From Streptomyces erythrochromogenes (GTDB taxonomy: Bacteria; Actinomycetota; Actinomycetes; Streptomycetales; Streptomycetaceae): a DNA stretch of 64,000 nucleotides. A model generated the notes under the pieces. The model made no database searches and had not been told where the DNA came from. It was given only the letters and a program-made list of their open reading frames with translations. Of this stretch, positions 34,483-42,628 are shown piece after piece. How positions within the stretch are numbered: the stretch's first letter is position 1; each line of letters starts with the position of its first letter. The stretch covers positions 682,001 to 746,000 of the forward strand of contig NZ_CP108036.1 of the NCBI RefSeq assembly GCF_036170895.1. Reading direction: 5' to 3'. A program made the translations under genes and the position numbers.

Positions 34483-35307
34483 ATGAGAATCTCGCGCCTG
34501 ACCCCCTGGGCGGCCGGCCTCGCCGCCGTCGCCCTGGTCGCCGTACCGGCGGCCGCGTCCGCCGGCCAGCAGGGCACGGCCGCGCCCCGGACCCCCGGGG
34601 CCGCCCCCGCCGCGGCCGCCTCGTACGACGCGTACTACGCGCCCGCCGAGGGCAAGACCGGTGCCGCGCTGAAGGCGGCCCTGCACGACATCGTCAAGTC
34701 GCAGTCCAAGGTCAGCTACGACGGGGTGTGGAACGCCCTGAAGGCGACCGACCAGGACCCGGCGAACCCGAACAACGTCATCCTGCTCTACTCCGGCCGC
34801 TCGCAGTCGAAGTCGTCGAACGGCGGCGGCGCCAACGACTGGAACCGCGAGCACGTCTGGGCCAAGAGCCACGGTGACTTCGGCACGGCCACCGGCCCGG
34901 GCACCGACCTGCACCACCTGCGGCCCGAGGACGTCACCGTCAACAGCACCCGCGGCAACAAGGACTTCGACAAGGGCGGCAGCCCGGTGAGCGAGGCCCC
35001 GGGCAGCCTGACCGACGCCGACTCCTTCGAGCCCCGCGACGCGGTCAAGGGCGACGTGGCCCGCATGCTGCTCTACATGGCCGTCCGCTACGACGGCGGC
35101 GACGGCTTCGCGAACCTGGAGCTGAACGACGTGGTCAACAACGGCTCCGCCCCGCTCTTCGGCCGGATCAGCCTGCTGAAGCAGTGGAACCTGATGGACC
35201 CGCCGGACGCCTTCGAGCAGCGCCGCAACCAGGTCATATTCGACGTGTACCAGCACAACCGCAACCCGTTCATCGACCACCCGGAGTGGGTCGACTCCAT
35301 CTGGTGA
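34483..35307 (+). CDS. Secreted endonuclease I family nuclease
   Basis: A 274-residue exported nuclease. Signal peptide (LTPWAAGLAAVALVAVPAAA), then the endonuclease-I/beta-beta-alpha-Me core: WNREHVWAKSHGDFG, TDLHHLRPEDVTVNSTRGNK, with the catalytic His and metal-binding Asn/His residues, and the C-terminal VYQHNRNPFIDHPEWVDSIW. Start ATG 34483. Such nucleases degrade extracellular DNA and RNA for nutrition. No inhibitor gene is adjacent, consistent with export in a folded-outside form. Confidence 0.9.
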   Translation: MRISRLTPWAAGLAAVALVAVPAAASAGQQGTAAPRTPGAAPAAAASYDAYYAPAEGKTGAALKAALHDIVKSQSKVSYDGVWNALKATDQDPANPNNVILLYSGRSQSKSSNGGGANDWNREHVWAKSHGDFGTATGPGTDLHHLRPEDVTVNSTRGNKDFDKGGSPVSEAPGSLTDADSFEPRDAVKGDVARMLLYMAVRYDGGDGFANLELNDVVNNGSAPLFGRISLLKQWNLMDPPDAFEQRRNQVIFDVYQHNRNPFIDHPEWVDSIW

Positions 35308-35417
35308 CGCCGGAGGGCAGCTCGGCGGCCTCCGGGGGTTGACGCGCGTCAGGCCGGGTATTCGCAGGCCAGAGGCTGCGGACCGCGCCCGACGGCGGCA
35401 GCCCACGGAGGTACGTC

Positions 35418-35723
35418 GTGATGGACGGAGCCGGCCTCTCCGATCGCGAACAGCGCGCCCTCTCCGCGATCGAGGCAGAACTCAAGGGTGACCGTGCCCT
35501 CGACCGGATGCTGCGGTCGGGGCGCCGACGACGCCGTGCCACCTGGGCTGGGGTGTGGGGAGCCGCGACGACAGCGTTGTTCGTCGCGGCTTCGGTCACC
35601 GTCTCCGAGCCGCTGCTCTGGGCCTGCGCCGCCGCCTGGACCCTGACGGTGGTCACAGCCCTGCCGCCGGCCGTCGAGTGGGCCCACCGCCGCAGACGGA
35701 TCCCCAGACGCCCGGAAGAATGA
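35418..35723 (+). CDS. DUF3040 membrane protein
   Basis: A 101-residue small protein with the DUF3040 signature LSDREQRALSAIEAELKGD and two membrane helices. GTG 35418 lies six bases after GGAGG; ATG 35421 nine bases after, so either may be used. Convergent with the hexosaminidase gene only 10 bp away. Confidence 0.85.
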   Translation: MMDGAGLSDREQRALSAIEAELKGDRALDRMLRSGRRRRRATWAGVWGAATTALFVAASVTVSEPLLWACAAAWTLTVVTALPPAVEWAHRRRRIPRRPEE

Positions 35724-35733
35724 ACGAACGGAC

Positions 35734-37356
35734 TCAGAGCCGGCCGGCGAGGGCCTGGAATTCGGACCAGGGCAGCTGCGGCGTCCGCGCGTCCCACACC
35801 TTCTGCGACAGCGCTGCCAGCGGCATGCGGATGCCCGCCGCCACCTGGTCCTGGGTCTGCGCGCCGGACAGGTCGGCCCAGACGGCGAGGCGCCCGCCGA
35901 GGATCTGGCCGTCGTAGGAGGCCGGCACGGGGGTGGTGCCGCGCAGGACCAGCGGGGTCCACTGCTCGTAGATGCGCCGGCCGGTGGGGTAGGTGAACTG
36001 GTTCGGCTCGCCGAGCACGTAGTACAGGTACTCGTCGTTGAGGTTCACGAGCTTGCGGCCCTCGCGCAGGTACTCCAGCGGCGGGCGGGCGCCGATCTCC
36101 TTGCCGGTCCAGTACTCGACCTGGATGTCCTTGGCGGCGCCGGCGACCCCGCCGGCGAAGAACCCGTCGTTCCACGCCTTGAGCGCCTTGCCGGACGGGC
36201 GGACCACGTCGGCGCGGTCGTTCAGCCACCCCGTGGCCAGGTCCTGCACGCGCGCCGAGGGCCCGTAGCGCTGCTGCGCCGCGCGGGCGAGCTGGGGGAA
36301 GGACGCCTGCGGGTCGCGGACGACCAGCGCCTGGTACTCGTCGGCGCCCAGGTGCCAGGCTCCGCCGGGGAAGAGCGGCCGGTACTCGCGCAGCAGGTCG
36401 TCGATCAGCTTGGCCGAGGCCGGGTTGGATATGTCCACCGCGCCCTTGACGGCCCTGCCGTTCACGTCGCGCAGTTGCAGGTCGGGGTGGGCGCGCAGCA
36501 CCGCGCCGAGGTGTCCGGGCGAGTCGATCTCCGGAACCACCGTGATGTGCAGCCGGGAGGCGAGCGCCGTGATGTCGCGTACCTGCGCCTTGGTGAGGTG
36601 CGGGGTGGAGACGATCTCGGGGTGGCTGTCGGACTGGATCCGGAAGGCCTGGTCGTCGGAGAAGTGCAGGCCGAGCTGGTTGAGTTTGAGGTCCGCCATC
36701 TCGCGCAGCCGGCTCTTTATCCACTCGGGCGTGAAGTGCTTGCGCGCTATGTCGAGGTTGAGGCCGCGCTGCGGCTTGGCCGGGGCGTCGCGCACGGTTC
36801 CCTCGGGCGCCGAGCCGGAGGCGCGCACGGCCTGCTTGAGGGTGCGGGTGCCGTAGAAGACCCCGGCCTCGTCGGGGCCGTTGATGCGTACGCGGCCGTC
36901 CTTGACGGTGAGGGTGTACGACTCGGGGTTGCCCGCGCCCTCGACGGAGAGCTCCACGTCGCCGGCGCGCGGCGCCGCCGACTCGCCGTACTTGATGCCC
37001 AGTTCCCCGGCGAGCAGTCGGGCCTCGTCGGAGAGCGCGGCCGTGTCGCCCTGCGCGACGACCACGCGGGCGTCGGGGGCGGGTTTCCAGCCGGGGCCGC
37101 GGGCCGCCTCGTGTTCGCGCACGGCCGGGATGGTGCGCGGGGCGGTGGACAGGGCGTAGGTCGGTGACGGAGCCGGCGGGGTGGGGGCTGCGGCCGGGGC
37201 GGTCGTCGTGCCGGCGGCGCCCTGGGCGGTGGGGCTGGGGGCGCGTACCTCGTCGGATGCGGCCGTGCACCCAGGAAGGGCAAGGGCGACCATCGCGGCG
37301 ACACCTGCCGTCGCGATCGCGTGGACCCTCCTGCACTTCATCGGTTTCCGCATCAT
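35734..37356 (-). CDS. GH20 beta-N-acetylhexosaminidase lipoprotein
   Basis: A 540-residue secreted glycosidase removing terminal GlcNAc/GalNAc. Lipobox ALALPGC anchors it to the membrane. A GH20b-like N-terminal domain is followed by the GH20 barrel: GLNLDIARKHFTPEWIKSRL, LGLHFSDDQAFRI, TVVPEIDSPGHL and the catalytic pair in WHLGADEYQAL. Start ATG 37356 (or 37353) just before RKPMKCRRVHAI. A hairpin lies 6 bp upstream and pairs away the GGGGG ribosome-site candidate. Fits chitin or peptidoglycan scavenging together with the chitinase at 56.6 kb. Confidence 0.9.
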   Translation of the reverse strand: MMRKPMKCRRVHAIATAGVAAMVALALPGCTAASDEVRAPSPTAQGAAGTTTAPAAAPTPPAPSPTYALSTAPRTIPAVREHEAARGPGWKPAPDARVVVAQGDTAALSDEARLLAGELGIKYGESAAPRAGDVELSVEGAGNPESYTLTVKDGRVRINGPDEAGVFYGTRTLKQAVRASGSAPEGTVRDAPAKPQRGLNLDIARKHFTPEWIKSRLREMADLKLNQLGLHFSDDQAFRIQSDSHPEIVSTPHLTKAQVRDITALASRLHITVVPEIDSPGHLGAVLRAHPDLQLRDVNGRAVKGAVDISNPASAKLIDDLLREYRPLFPGGAWHLGADEYQALVVRDPQASFPQLARAAQQRYGPSARVQDLATGWLNDRADVVRPSGKALKAWNDGFFAGGVAGAAKDIQVEYWTGKEIGARPPLEYLREGRKLVNLNDEYLYYVLGEPNQFTYPTGRRIYEQWTPLVLRGTTPVPASYDGQILGGRLAVWADLSGAQTQDQVAAGIRMPLAALSQKVWDARTPQLPWSEFQALAGRL

Positions 37357-37361
37357 GCAGC

Positions 37362-37396
37362 CGTGTCCCCCGTACCAACCTGGCACGGGGGACACG
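37362..37396 (-). terminator. Hairpin that ends the HbpS-like unit and covers the hexosaminidase RBS
   Basis: Perfect 12-bp arms CGTGTCCCCCGT (37362-37373) and ACGGGGGACACG (37385-37396). It is 20 bp past the HbpS-like stop and 6 bp before the GH20 start codon, so it can act as terminator and also sequester the GGGGG Shine-Dalgarno candidate. Confidence 0.65.
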
Positions 37397-37415
37397 GGCG
37401 CGCGACCCGGCGGTC

Positions 37416-37844
37416 TCAGAGCAGGGCGTCGAGCGCCGCGGTGGCGAAGGCGTGGTCCTGGTCGGGTGCGCCGCCGCCGACGCCCACGGCGCCGATGAGC
37501 CGGCCGTCGCGGTGGACGGGCAGCCCGCCCGCGATGAACAGCAGGGGACGGTCGAGGGCGGTGGGGAGCGTGTGGAAGGGGCCCTCGGGCCGGACGGCGT
37601 CGACGAGGTCGGCGGTGGGCGCGTCCAGCTGGAGGGCCGTGTAGGCCTTGCGGGTGCTGGTCTCGCCGGAGATCAGGACGGCGCGGTCGTCGCGCCGGAA
37701 GGCGAGCAGGTGGCCGCCGGCGTCGAGGACGGTGACGCTGACCGCGGCTCCGGCCGCCTCGGCGGCGGTCCGGGCGGCGGCGACGAGCAGCTCGGCGTCC
37801 TCGGTGATCAGGGGCGCGACGGCGGTGCGGGTGGCGGTGGACAT
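37416..37844 (-). CDS. GlcG/HbpS-family heme-binding protein
   Basis: A 142-residue GlcG/HbpS-like protein: ELLVAAARTAAEAAGAAVSV, VLDAGGHLLAFRRDD, TSTRKAYTALQLDAPT, AGGLPVHRDGRLIGAVGVGG, DQDHAFATAAL. Start ATG 37844 after AAGGAG. It has no signal peptide, so it is a cytoplasmic member. HbpS in Streptomyces binds heme and signals redox stress, but this gene has no SenS/SenR partner; it follows the MFS gene by 40 bp and may share its transcript. Confidence 0.85.
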   Translation of the reverse strand: MSTATRTAVAPLITEDAELLVAAARTAAEAAGAAVSVTVLDAGGHLLAFRRDDRAVLISGETSTRKAYTALQLDAPTADLVDAVRPEGPFHTLPTALDRPLLFIAGGLPVHRDGRLIGAVGVGGGAPDQDHAFATAALDALL

Positions 37845-37884
37845 GCCGGTTTCTCCTTGCGGGGGGTGTACGGGGAGGGGTGGA

Positions 37885-39114
37885 TCAGTGGCCGGCGGGT
37901 GCGGCGGCGGTCGCCTCGCGGGCCGCGGCGGCGGCGACCACGCGGCCGCCGGGGGCGGTGCGTCCGGCCGTACGGCGTTCCAGTGCGCCCGACACGAGGG
38001 CCAGCACCAGGGCCGATGCGGCGAGCGCGGCACCGACCCAGTTGGGGGCGGTCCAGCCGAGGCCGGCGGCGATCACGAGCCCGCCGAGCCAGGCGGCGAG
38101 GGCGTTGCCGAGGTTGAAGGCGCCGATGTTGACGGCGGAGGCCAGGGTGGGCGCGCCGGCGGCCTGGTCGAGGACGCGCTTCTGGAGCGGGGGCACGGTC
38201 GCGAAGCCGAGGGCGCCGATCAGTACGACGGTGACGGCGGCGCCGGCCTTGGTGTGGGCGGTGAGGGTGAAGACGGCGAGGGTGACGGCGAGGGCGCCCA
38301 GCGCCACATAGAGCATGGGCATCAGCGCGCGGTCGGCGTAGCGGCCGCCGATGAGGTTGCCGGCGACCATGCCGAGGCCGAAGAGGACGAGGAGCCAGGT
38401 GACGGAGGAGTCCGCGAATCCGGCGACTTCGGTCATCATCGGCGTGATGTAGGTGATCGCTGCGAAGACGCCGCCGAAGCCGAGGACGGTCATGGCCATC
38501 GCGAGCAGCACCTGGACGTTGCGGAAGGCGGCGAGTTCGCTGCGGATGCGCACCCCGCCCTCGGGGCGGGGCAGCTCGGGCACGAGGCGGGCGATGCCGA
38601 GCAGGCCGGCGACGCCGAGCGCGGCGACGATCAGGAACGTGACCCGCCAGCCGAGGGTCTGCCCGACGAGGGTGCCGAGGGGCACGCCGACGACGTTGGC
38701 CACGGTCAGGCCGGTGAACATCATGGCGATCGCGCCTGCCTTCTTCTCGGGGGCGACGAGTTCGGCGGCGACGACGGCGCCGATGCCGAAGAAGGCTCCG
38801 TGGGCGAGCGAGGCGACGACGCGGCCGGTGAGCATGAGGCCGAAGGCGGGGGCGAGTGCCGAGAGCACGTTTCCGGCGATGAAGAAGCCCATGAGCAGCA
38901 TCAGCATGCGCTTGCGGGGGATGCGGGTGCCGAGCACGGTCATGAGCGGGGCGCCGAGGACGACGCCGAGGGCGTAGCCGGTGACCAGGAAGCCCGCGGT
39001 GGGGATCGAGACGCCGTAGTCGGCGGCTACCTCGGGGAGCAGGCCCATGATGACGAATTCGGTGGTGCCGATCCCGAAGGCCCCGACGGCGAGGGCGAGA
39101 AGTGCGAGAGGCAT
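37885..39114 (-). CDS. MFS efflux transporter (AraJ/YdhP-like)
   Basis: A 409-residue, 12-helix major facilitator. The N-terminal signature LALAVGAFGIGTTEFVIMGL, then VSIPTAGFLVTGYALGVVLG and ASLAHGAFFGIGAVVAAELV is characteristic of the AraJ/drug-H+ antiporter group. Start ATG 39114. A divergent MarR gene 215 bp away, with repeated sites between, points to drug- or aromatic-compound-inducible control. The downstream HbpS-like gene is probably co-transcribed. Confidence 0.9.
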   Translation of the reverse strand: MPLALLALAVGAFGIGTTEFVIMGLLPEVAADYGVSIPTAGFLVTGYALGVVLGAPLMTVLGTRIPRKRMLMLLMGFFIAGNVLSALAPAFGLMLTGRVVASLAHGAFFGIGAVVAAELVAPEKKAGAIAMMFTGLTVANVVGVPLGTLVGQTLGWRVTFLIVAALGVAGLLGIARLVPELPRPEGGVRIRSELAAFRNVQVLLAMAMTVLGFGGVFAAITYITPMMTEVAGFADSSVTWLLVLFGLGMVAGNLIGGRYADRALMPMLYVALGALAVTLAVFTLTAHTKAGAAVTVVLIGALGFATVPPLQKRVLDQAAGAPTLASAVNIGAFNLGNALAAWLGGLVIAAGLGWTAPNWVGAALAASALVLALVSGALERRTAGRTAPGGRVVAAAAAREATAAAPAGH

Positions 39115-39201
39115 GGGGAGGTGCCCTTCAGGGGGGAGGTGGTGGTGCGGGTGCGGCCTGCGCTCATCGATGCTGCCGCCGTTTACGTGCGTCCACATTA
39201 A

Positions 39202-39250
39202 TTGCAGACGCGGGTTATTTGCAAGCGCGGGCTATTGCAGGGGTGGCATA
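39202..39250. promoter_or_regulatory. Three direct repeats between MFS and MarR genes
   Basis: TTGCAGACGCGGGTTAT (from 39202), TTGCAAGCGCGGGCTAT (from 39219) and TTGCAGGGGTGGCATAT (from 39235) follow each other at 16-17 bp. They sit centrally between the divergent genes and are the best candidate operators for the MarR protein. Confidence 0.65.
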
Positions 39251-39328
39251 TCCTGGGGTGGTCGGGTGGTCACACGCCCGCACGGCACGCCCCGCACGGC
39301 ATGCTTCGATGCTTCGATGGAGGAGCCC

Positions 39329-39784
39329 ATGACGGCCACGGACAGCGCGCTGACCGCCCTCTCCCAGGGCTGGTGCGCCCTCTCGCTCCTGCACGGCCGG
39401 ATCGAGGCGCACATCGAACGGGCCCTGCAGGCCGGCCACGGCCTCAGCGTGCGCGAGTACTCGCTGCTCGACGTCCTCAGTCGGCAGCACGACGGGCCGG
39501 GCGGACACCTGCGCATGCACCAGGTCGCCGATTCGGTGGTGCTCAGCCAGAGCGCGACGACCCGGCTGGTCAGCAGGCTGGAGGACCGCGGCCTGCTCAA
39601 CCGCTACATCTGCGACACGGACCGGCGCGGCATCTACACCGACGTCAGCGGGTCCGGCCTGGCCCTGCTGGCCGCCGCCCGCCCCACGAACGACGCCGCC
39701 CTGCGCGAGGCCCTGGACGAGGCCGCGGGCAATCCGGAACTGGCTCCCCTGGTGGCGGCCGTGGAGAACCTCCGCAGGCCGTAG
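39329..39784 (+). CDS. MarR-family transcriptional regulator
   Basis: A 151-residue MarR-type winged-helix regulator: GLSVREYSLLDVLSRQHDGP, MHQVADSVVLSQSATTRLVS (recognition helix), RLEDRGLLNRY and the wing CDTDRRGIYTDVSGSG. ATG 39329 sits five bases after GGAGG; ATG 39317 lacks a site. It probably represses the divergent MFS gene and itself through the repeats at 39202-39250. Confidence 0.92.
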   Translation: MTATDSALTALSQGWCALSLLHGRIEAHIERALQAGHGLSVREYSLLDVLSRQHDGPGGHLRMHQVADSVVLSQSATTRLVSRLEDRGLLNRYICDTDRRGIYTDVSGSGLALLAAARPTNDAALREALDEAAGNPELAPLVAAVENLRRP

Positions 39785-39810
39785 GGGGTGTCTTCGCCGA
39801 GACACCCCCT
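39783..39810. terminator. Bidirectional terminator
   Basis: Perfect 10-bp arms AGGGGGTGTC (39783-39792) and GACACCCCCT (39801-39810) with an 8-nt loop, between the convergent MarR gene and the sigma-factor operon. Confidence 0.8.
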
Positions 39811-39828
39811 GGGCCCACCGCCTGGCGC

Positions 39829-40344
39829 CTACCGCCCGGGGGACGGCGGGGACGAGGTGACGGCCGCGCCCGGCGTGCCGGACGAGCCGTGCGACGGCGT
39901 CACCGACGGCCGCTGCGGGGACGCCTGAGCCGTCGGGCCCGCCGACCGGGTGGGCGCAGGGGATCCGGACGGGCCCTGCGACGTGTCCCCGCTCGGGGTA
40001 GGGCCCGGCCTGCTCGGCGAGGGTGACGGCGGAGCCCCGGTCGACGGGCTCGGAGTCGTCACCCGCGGCGGGGTGGCGGGCAGCTGAGGGCCGGGCTCGG
40101 CGTCCGGGGCGAACAGCAGGTACCCGATCCCGGCGGCCGCGGCCGCCGCCAGACCCGCGAGCGGCAGCGCGAACCGCCGCAGCCGCTCCATCGGCCGCCG
40201 TCCGGCCCGCCCCCCGGGCGGGCTCGCCGGGCGCAGCCGGCGGACGTCGATGCTGTCGGCGCGCGCGTCGAGCGCCTGCCGCAGCCTGCGCTCCACGGGG
40301 CGCTCGCCCGGGTGTTCGCCGGGGCGTTCGCCGTCGGGCGTCAT
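39829..40344 (-). CDS. Single-span membrane protein coupled to the sigma factor
   Basis: A 171-residue protein whose ATG 40344 overlaps the sigma-factor stop (ATGA). About 55 Arg-rich cytoplasmic residues (ERRLRQALDARADSIDVRRL) precede one membrane helix (FALPLAGLAAAAAAGIGYLL) and an outside Pro/Ser/Thr-rich tail. Position and topology are those of an anti-sigma factor, but no zinc ASD motif (HxxxCxxC) is present, so this role is only inferred. Confidence 0.72.
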   Translation of the reverse strand: MTPDGERPGEHPGERPVERRLRQALDARADSIDVRRLRPASPPGGRAGRRPMERLRRFALPLAGLAAAAAAGIGYLLFAPDAEPGPQLPATPPRVTTPSPSTGAPPSPSPSRPGPTPSGDTSQGPSGSPAPTRSAGPTAQASPQRPSVTPSHGSSGTPGAAVTSSPPSPGR

Positions 40345-41024
40345 ATCCGTCCCTCCAGATTCCGTTCCAGCGCGTCCAGGCCGCGGCTCGCGTTGGACTT
40401 CACCGCGCCCCGGCTGATGCCCAGCGTGGTCGCGATCTCCGCCTCGCTGAGGTCGGCCCAGTACCGCAGCACGAGGACCTGCCGACGGCGGGGTGTCAGC
40501 CGGGCCAGGGCGGCGAGCACCTCGCGGTGCGCCTCGTCCAGGACCACGTGGTCCTCGGCGGACGGTAGGTCGACCGCCGGCGGCGGGGTCCAGGCCCGTG
40601 CGGTGCGCCTGCGGCGCAGGACGGAGCGCGCGGTGTTGACGACCGAGGTGCGCAGGTAGCCGAGGGCGTTGTCGACCTCGGTGATCTGCTCCCCGTGGCG
40701 CCGGTACAGGGCGGTGAAGGCGTCCTGGACCACGTCCTCGGCGGTGGCGAGGTCGTCGACGAGCAGCACCGCCAGCCGGACCAGGCCCAGCCGGTGCGCG
40801 TGGTAGAGCTCGGTGACGGTGGGCGGTCCCGGGTCCCCGTCGCCCGTGTGGTCGTGGGCGGGGGCGTGGGACGCCCCGTACGAGGAGCCGTACGCCGGAC
40901 CGTACGGCCGGGGGGAGACCCGTGGGGCGGTGGAGCGCTCGCGGCGCAGCCACGACCACAGGCCCCGCCACGCCCGGCCGAGGCCGGGCGTGAGGGGGCC
41001 GACGGGTGGTGCGAGTTGGTGCAC
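40341..41024 (-). CDS. SigE-family ECF RNA polymerase sigma factor
   Basis: A 227-residue ECF sigma factor of the SigE (streptomycete) group. Region 2 reads LVRLAVLLVDDLATAEDVVQ, DAFTALYRRHG; region 4 is LARLTPRRRQVLVLRYWADL, SEAEIATTLGISRGAVKSNA. The N-terminus has an extra ~60 residues rich in Pro/Tyr/Ser. GTG 41024 follows GAGGAACCCC and lies 8 bp after the sortase-substrate stop; the next gene overlaps by 4 bp. The three genes form one operon. Confidence 0.92.
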   Translation of the reverse strand: MHQLAPPVGPLTPGLGRAWRGLWSWLRRERSTAPRVSPRPYGPAYGSSYGASHAPAHDHTGDGDPGPPTVTELYHAHRLGLVRLAVLLVDDLATAEDVVQDAFTALYRRHGEQITEVDNALGYLRTSVVNTARSVLRRRRTARAWTPPPAVDLPSAEDHVVLDEAHREVLAALARLTPRRRQVLVLRYWADLSEAEIATTLGISRGAVKSNASRGLDALERNLEGRI

Positions 41025-41032
41025 GGGGTTCC

Positions 41033-41488
41033 TCAGCTGTTCGCGCGGCGCCGCACGGCGTAGAGGGTTCCGGCGCCGGCCAGGACCAGACCGGTCGCCC
41101 CCGCCCCCATCGCGACGGTCGTCGCCGAGGAGCCAGTATGCGCGAGCTCGGCGCCCTCGCCGGCCTCGGGGGCCGCGGCGGGCGACGAGGTGGACGCGCT
41201 GGGCTTGGCACCGCCGCCAGCGGCGCTCGGGGAGGCACTGGGGGCGGCGCTGGGAGACGCGCTGTTCGCGTCCTTGCCGGTGGCCGAAGGGGTGCTGACC
41301 GAGGGGGAGGGCCTGGGGCCGCCCGCGCTGGGCGAGGCACTGGCCGGGACGCTGACCGACGGGGAGGGCGCGGCCGAGCTGCCGCTCGCGGCGTACGCCG
41401 GGCCGGCCAGGGCGACGGCCGTCCCTGCGGCGGCTGCGGCCAAAGCCGTGCGGCGGACGGCCAGGGGGACACGCTTCAGGTTCTTCAC
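41033..41488 (-). CDS. LAXTG sortase-anchored Ser/Pro/Ala-rich surface protein
   Basis: A 151-residue wall protein. Signal peptide (RTALAAAAAGTAVALAGPAY), then a low-complexity Ser/Ala/Pro stalk, then the class-E sortase signal LAHTG, a hydrophobic helix (TTVAMGAGATGLVLAGAGTL) and the RRRANS charged tail. GTG 41488 has GGAG seven bases upstream. It leads an operon with a sigma factor and a membrane protein, suggesting the sigma factor responds to envelope state or controls surface display. Confidence 0.85.
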   Translation of the reverse strand: MKNLKRVPLAVRRTALAAAAAGTAVALAGPAYAASGSSAAPSPSVSVPASASPSAGGPRPSPSVSTPSATGKDANSASPSAAPSASPSAAGGGAKPSASTSSPAAAPEAGEGAELAHTGSSATTVAMGAGATGLVLAGAGTLYAVRRRANS

Positions 41489-41532
41489 GGTGGTTCTCCA
41501 CGGTCGGGTCGGGGGCGCGGGACTGCGCCCCT

Positions 41533-42570
41533 TCACCCCCGCACGACGCGCGACCCTCCGGGAGGTTGCCGCCGACGCGGAAAAACTTTCCCCTCGCCGT
41601 ACGGCAGGCCGCTCAGGGCCGTGCCCAGGGTGGCGATGCCGTCCTCGATCTCCCCCGCGGTGCCCGCCGCGTAGCCGAGGATCAGGCCCGGCGGGCCGGG
41701 CCGGTGGCGGTGCCAGGACAGCGGGTGGGTCTTGACCCCGAGGTCGAGGGCCGCCGAGGCCAGGTCGGTGTCGTCGAATCCGGCGCCGTCGAAGGTGACC
41801 ATCAGGTGCAGGCCGGCGGCGGCTCCGTGCACGCGGGCCCCCGGGAGGCGCTCGGCGACGGCCCGGAGCATGGCGTCGCGGCGGCGGCGGTGGCGGCGCC
41901 GGACGAAGCGCAGGTGCCGCTCCAGCTCGCCCGAGTCCATGAGCCGGGCGAGGACCAGCTGGGCGAGGACCGGATTGCCGAGGTCCGCGTAGCGTTTGGC
42001 GGCGGTCACGGCGTCGCGCAGGCGCGGCGGGACCAGCAGCCAGCCCAGGCGCAGCGCGGGCGCGAGGAGCTTGGACACGCTTCCGGCGTAGCAGACCCCC
42101 TCGGGCACCAGGGCGCGGAGCGCGGGGACGGGCGCACGGTCGTAGCGGTGTTCGGCGTCGTAGTCGTCCTCGATGACCAGCCCTCCCCCGGCCGCCCAGG
42201 CGAGCAGGTCCCGGCGGCGTTCGCCGTCGAGGACGACGCCGGTGGGGAACTGGTGCGCGGGGGTGAGCAGGACGGCGCCGGCCCCGCTCTCCCGCAGCCC
42301 CGCCACGTCCAGCCCTGCCTCGTCCACGCGGACGGGGACCGTCTCCATCCGCCCGTACTCGAGCTGCTGGCGGGCGCCGAGCGAGCCGGGATCCTCGACC
42401 GCGATCCGGTGCACGCCCTCTTCGCGCAGGACCTGCGCGAGCAGCCCCAGGGCCTGGGCGACACCCGCGACGATCACCACCTCGTCCGGGTCGGCGCGGA
42501 TCCCGCGGTTGCGGGCCAGCCAGCCGACGACGGCCTCCCGCAGCGCGGGCGCGCCGTACCGGCCGGGTGA
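41533..42570 (-). pseudogene. MocR/PdxR-type regulator lacking its GntR DNA-binding domain
   Basis: The C-terminal aminotransferase-like domain is intact from YGAPALREAVVGWLARNRGI through VVIVAGVAQALGLLA, VIEDDYDAEHRYDRAP, AGSVSKLLAPALRLGWLLVP (PLP lysine region) to LGYAAGTAGEIEDGIA. MocR proteins carry an N-terminal GntR winged helix and about 80 linker residues before this; here upstream DNA shows neither, and the frame meets the methyltransferase end 40 bp away. GTG 42480 could still start a shorter product. Truncation has removed the gene's regulatory function. Confidence 0.75.
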
Positions 42571-42628
42571 CCGGCGACGACCGGGCGCGCACCGCCCCTT
42601 GAGGGCCCCCGGCCGCCTCCGGAGCGGG

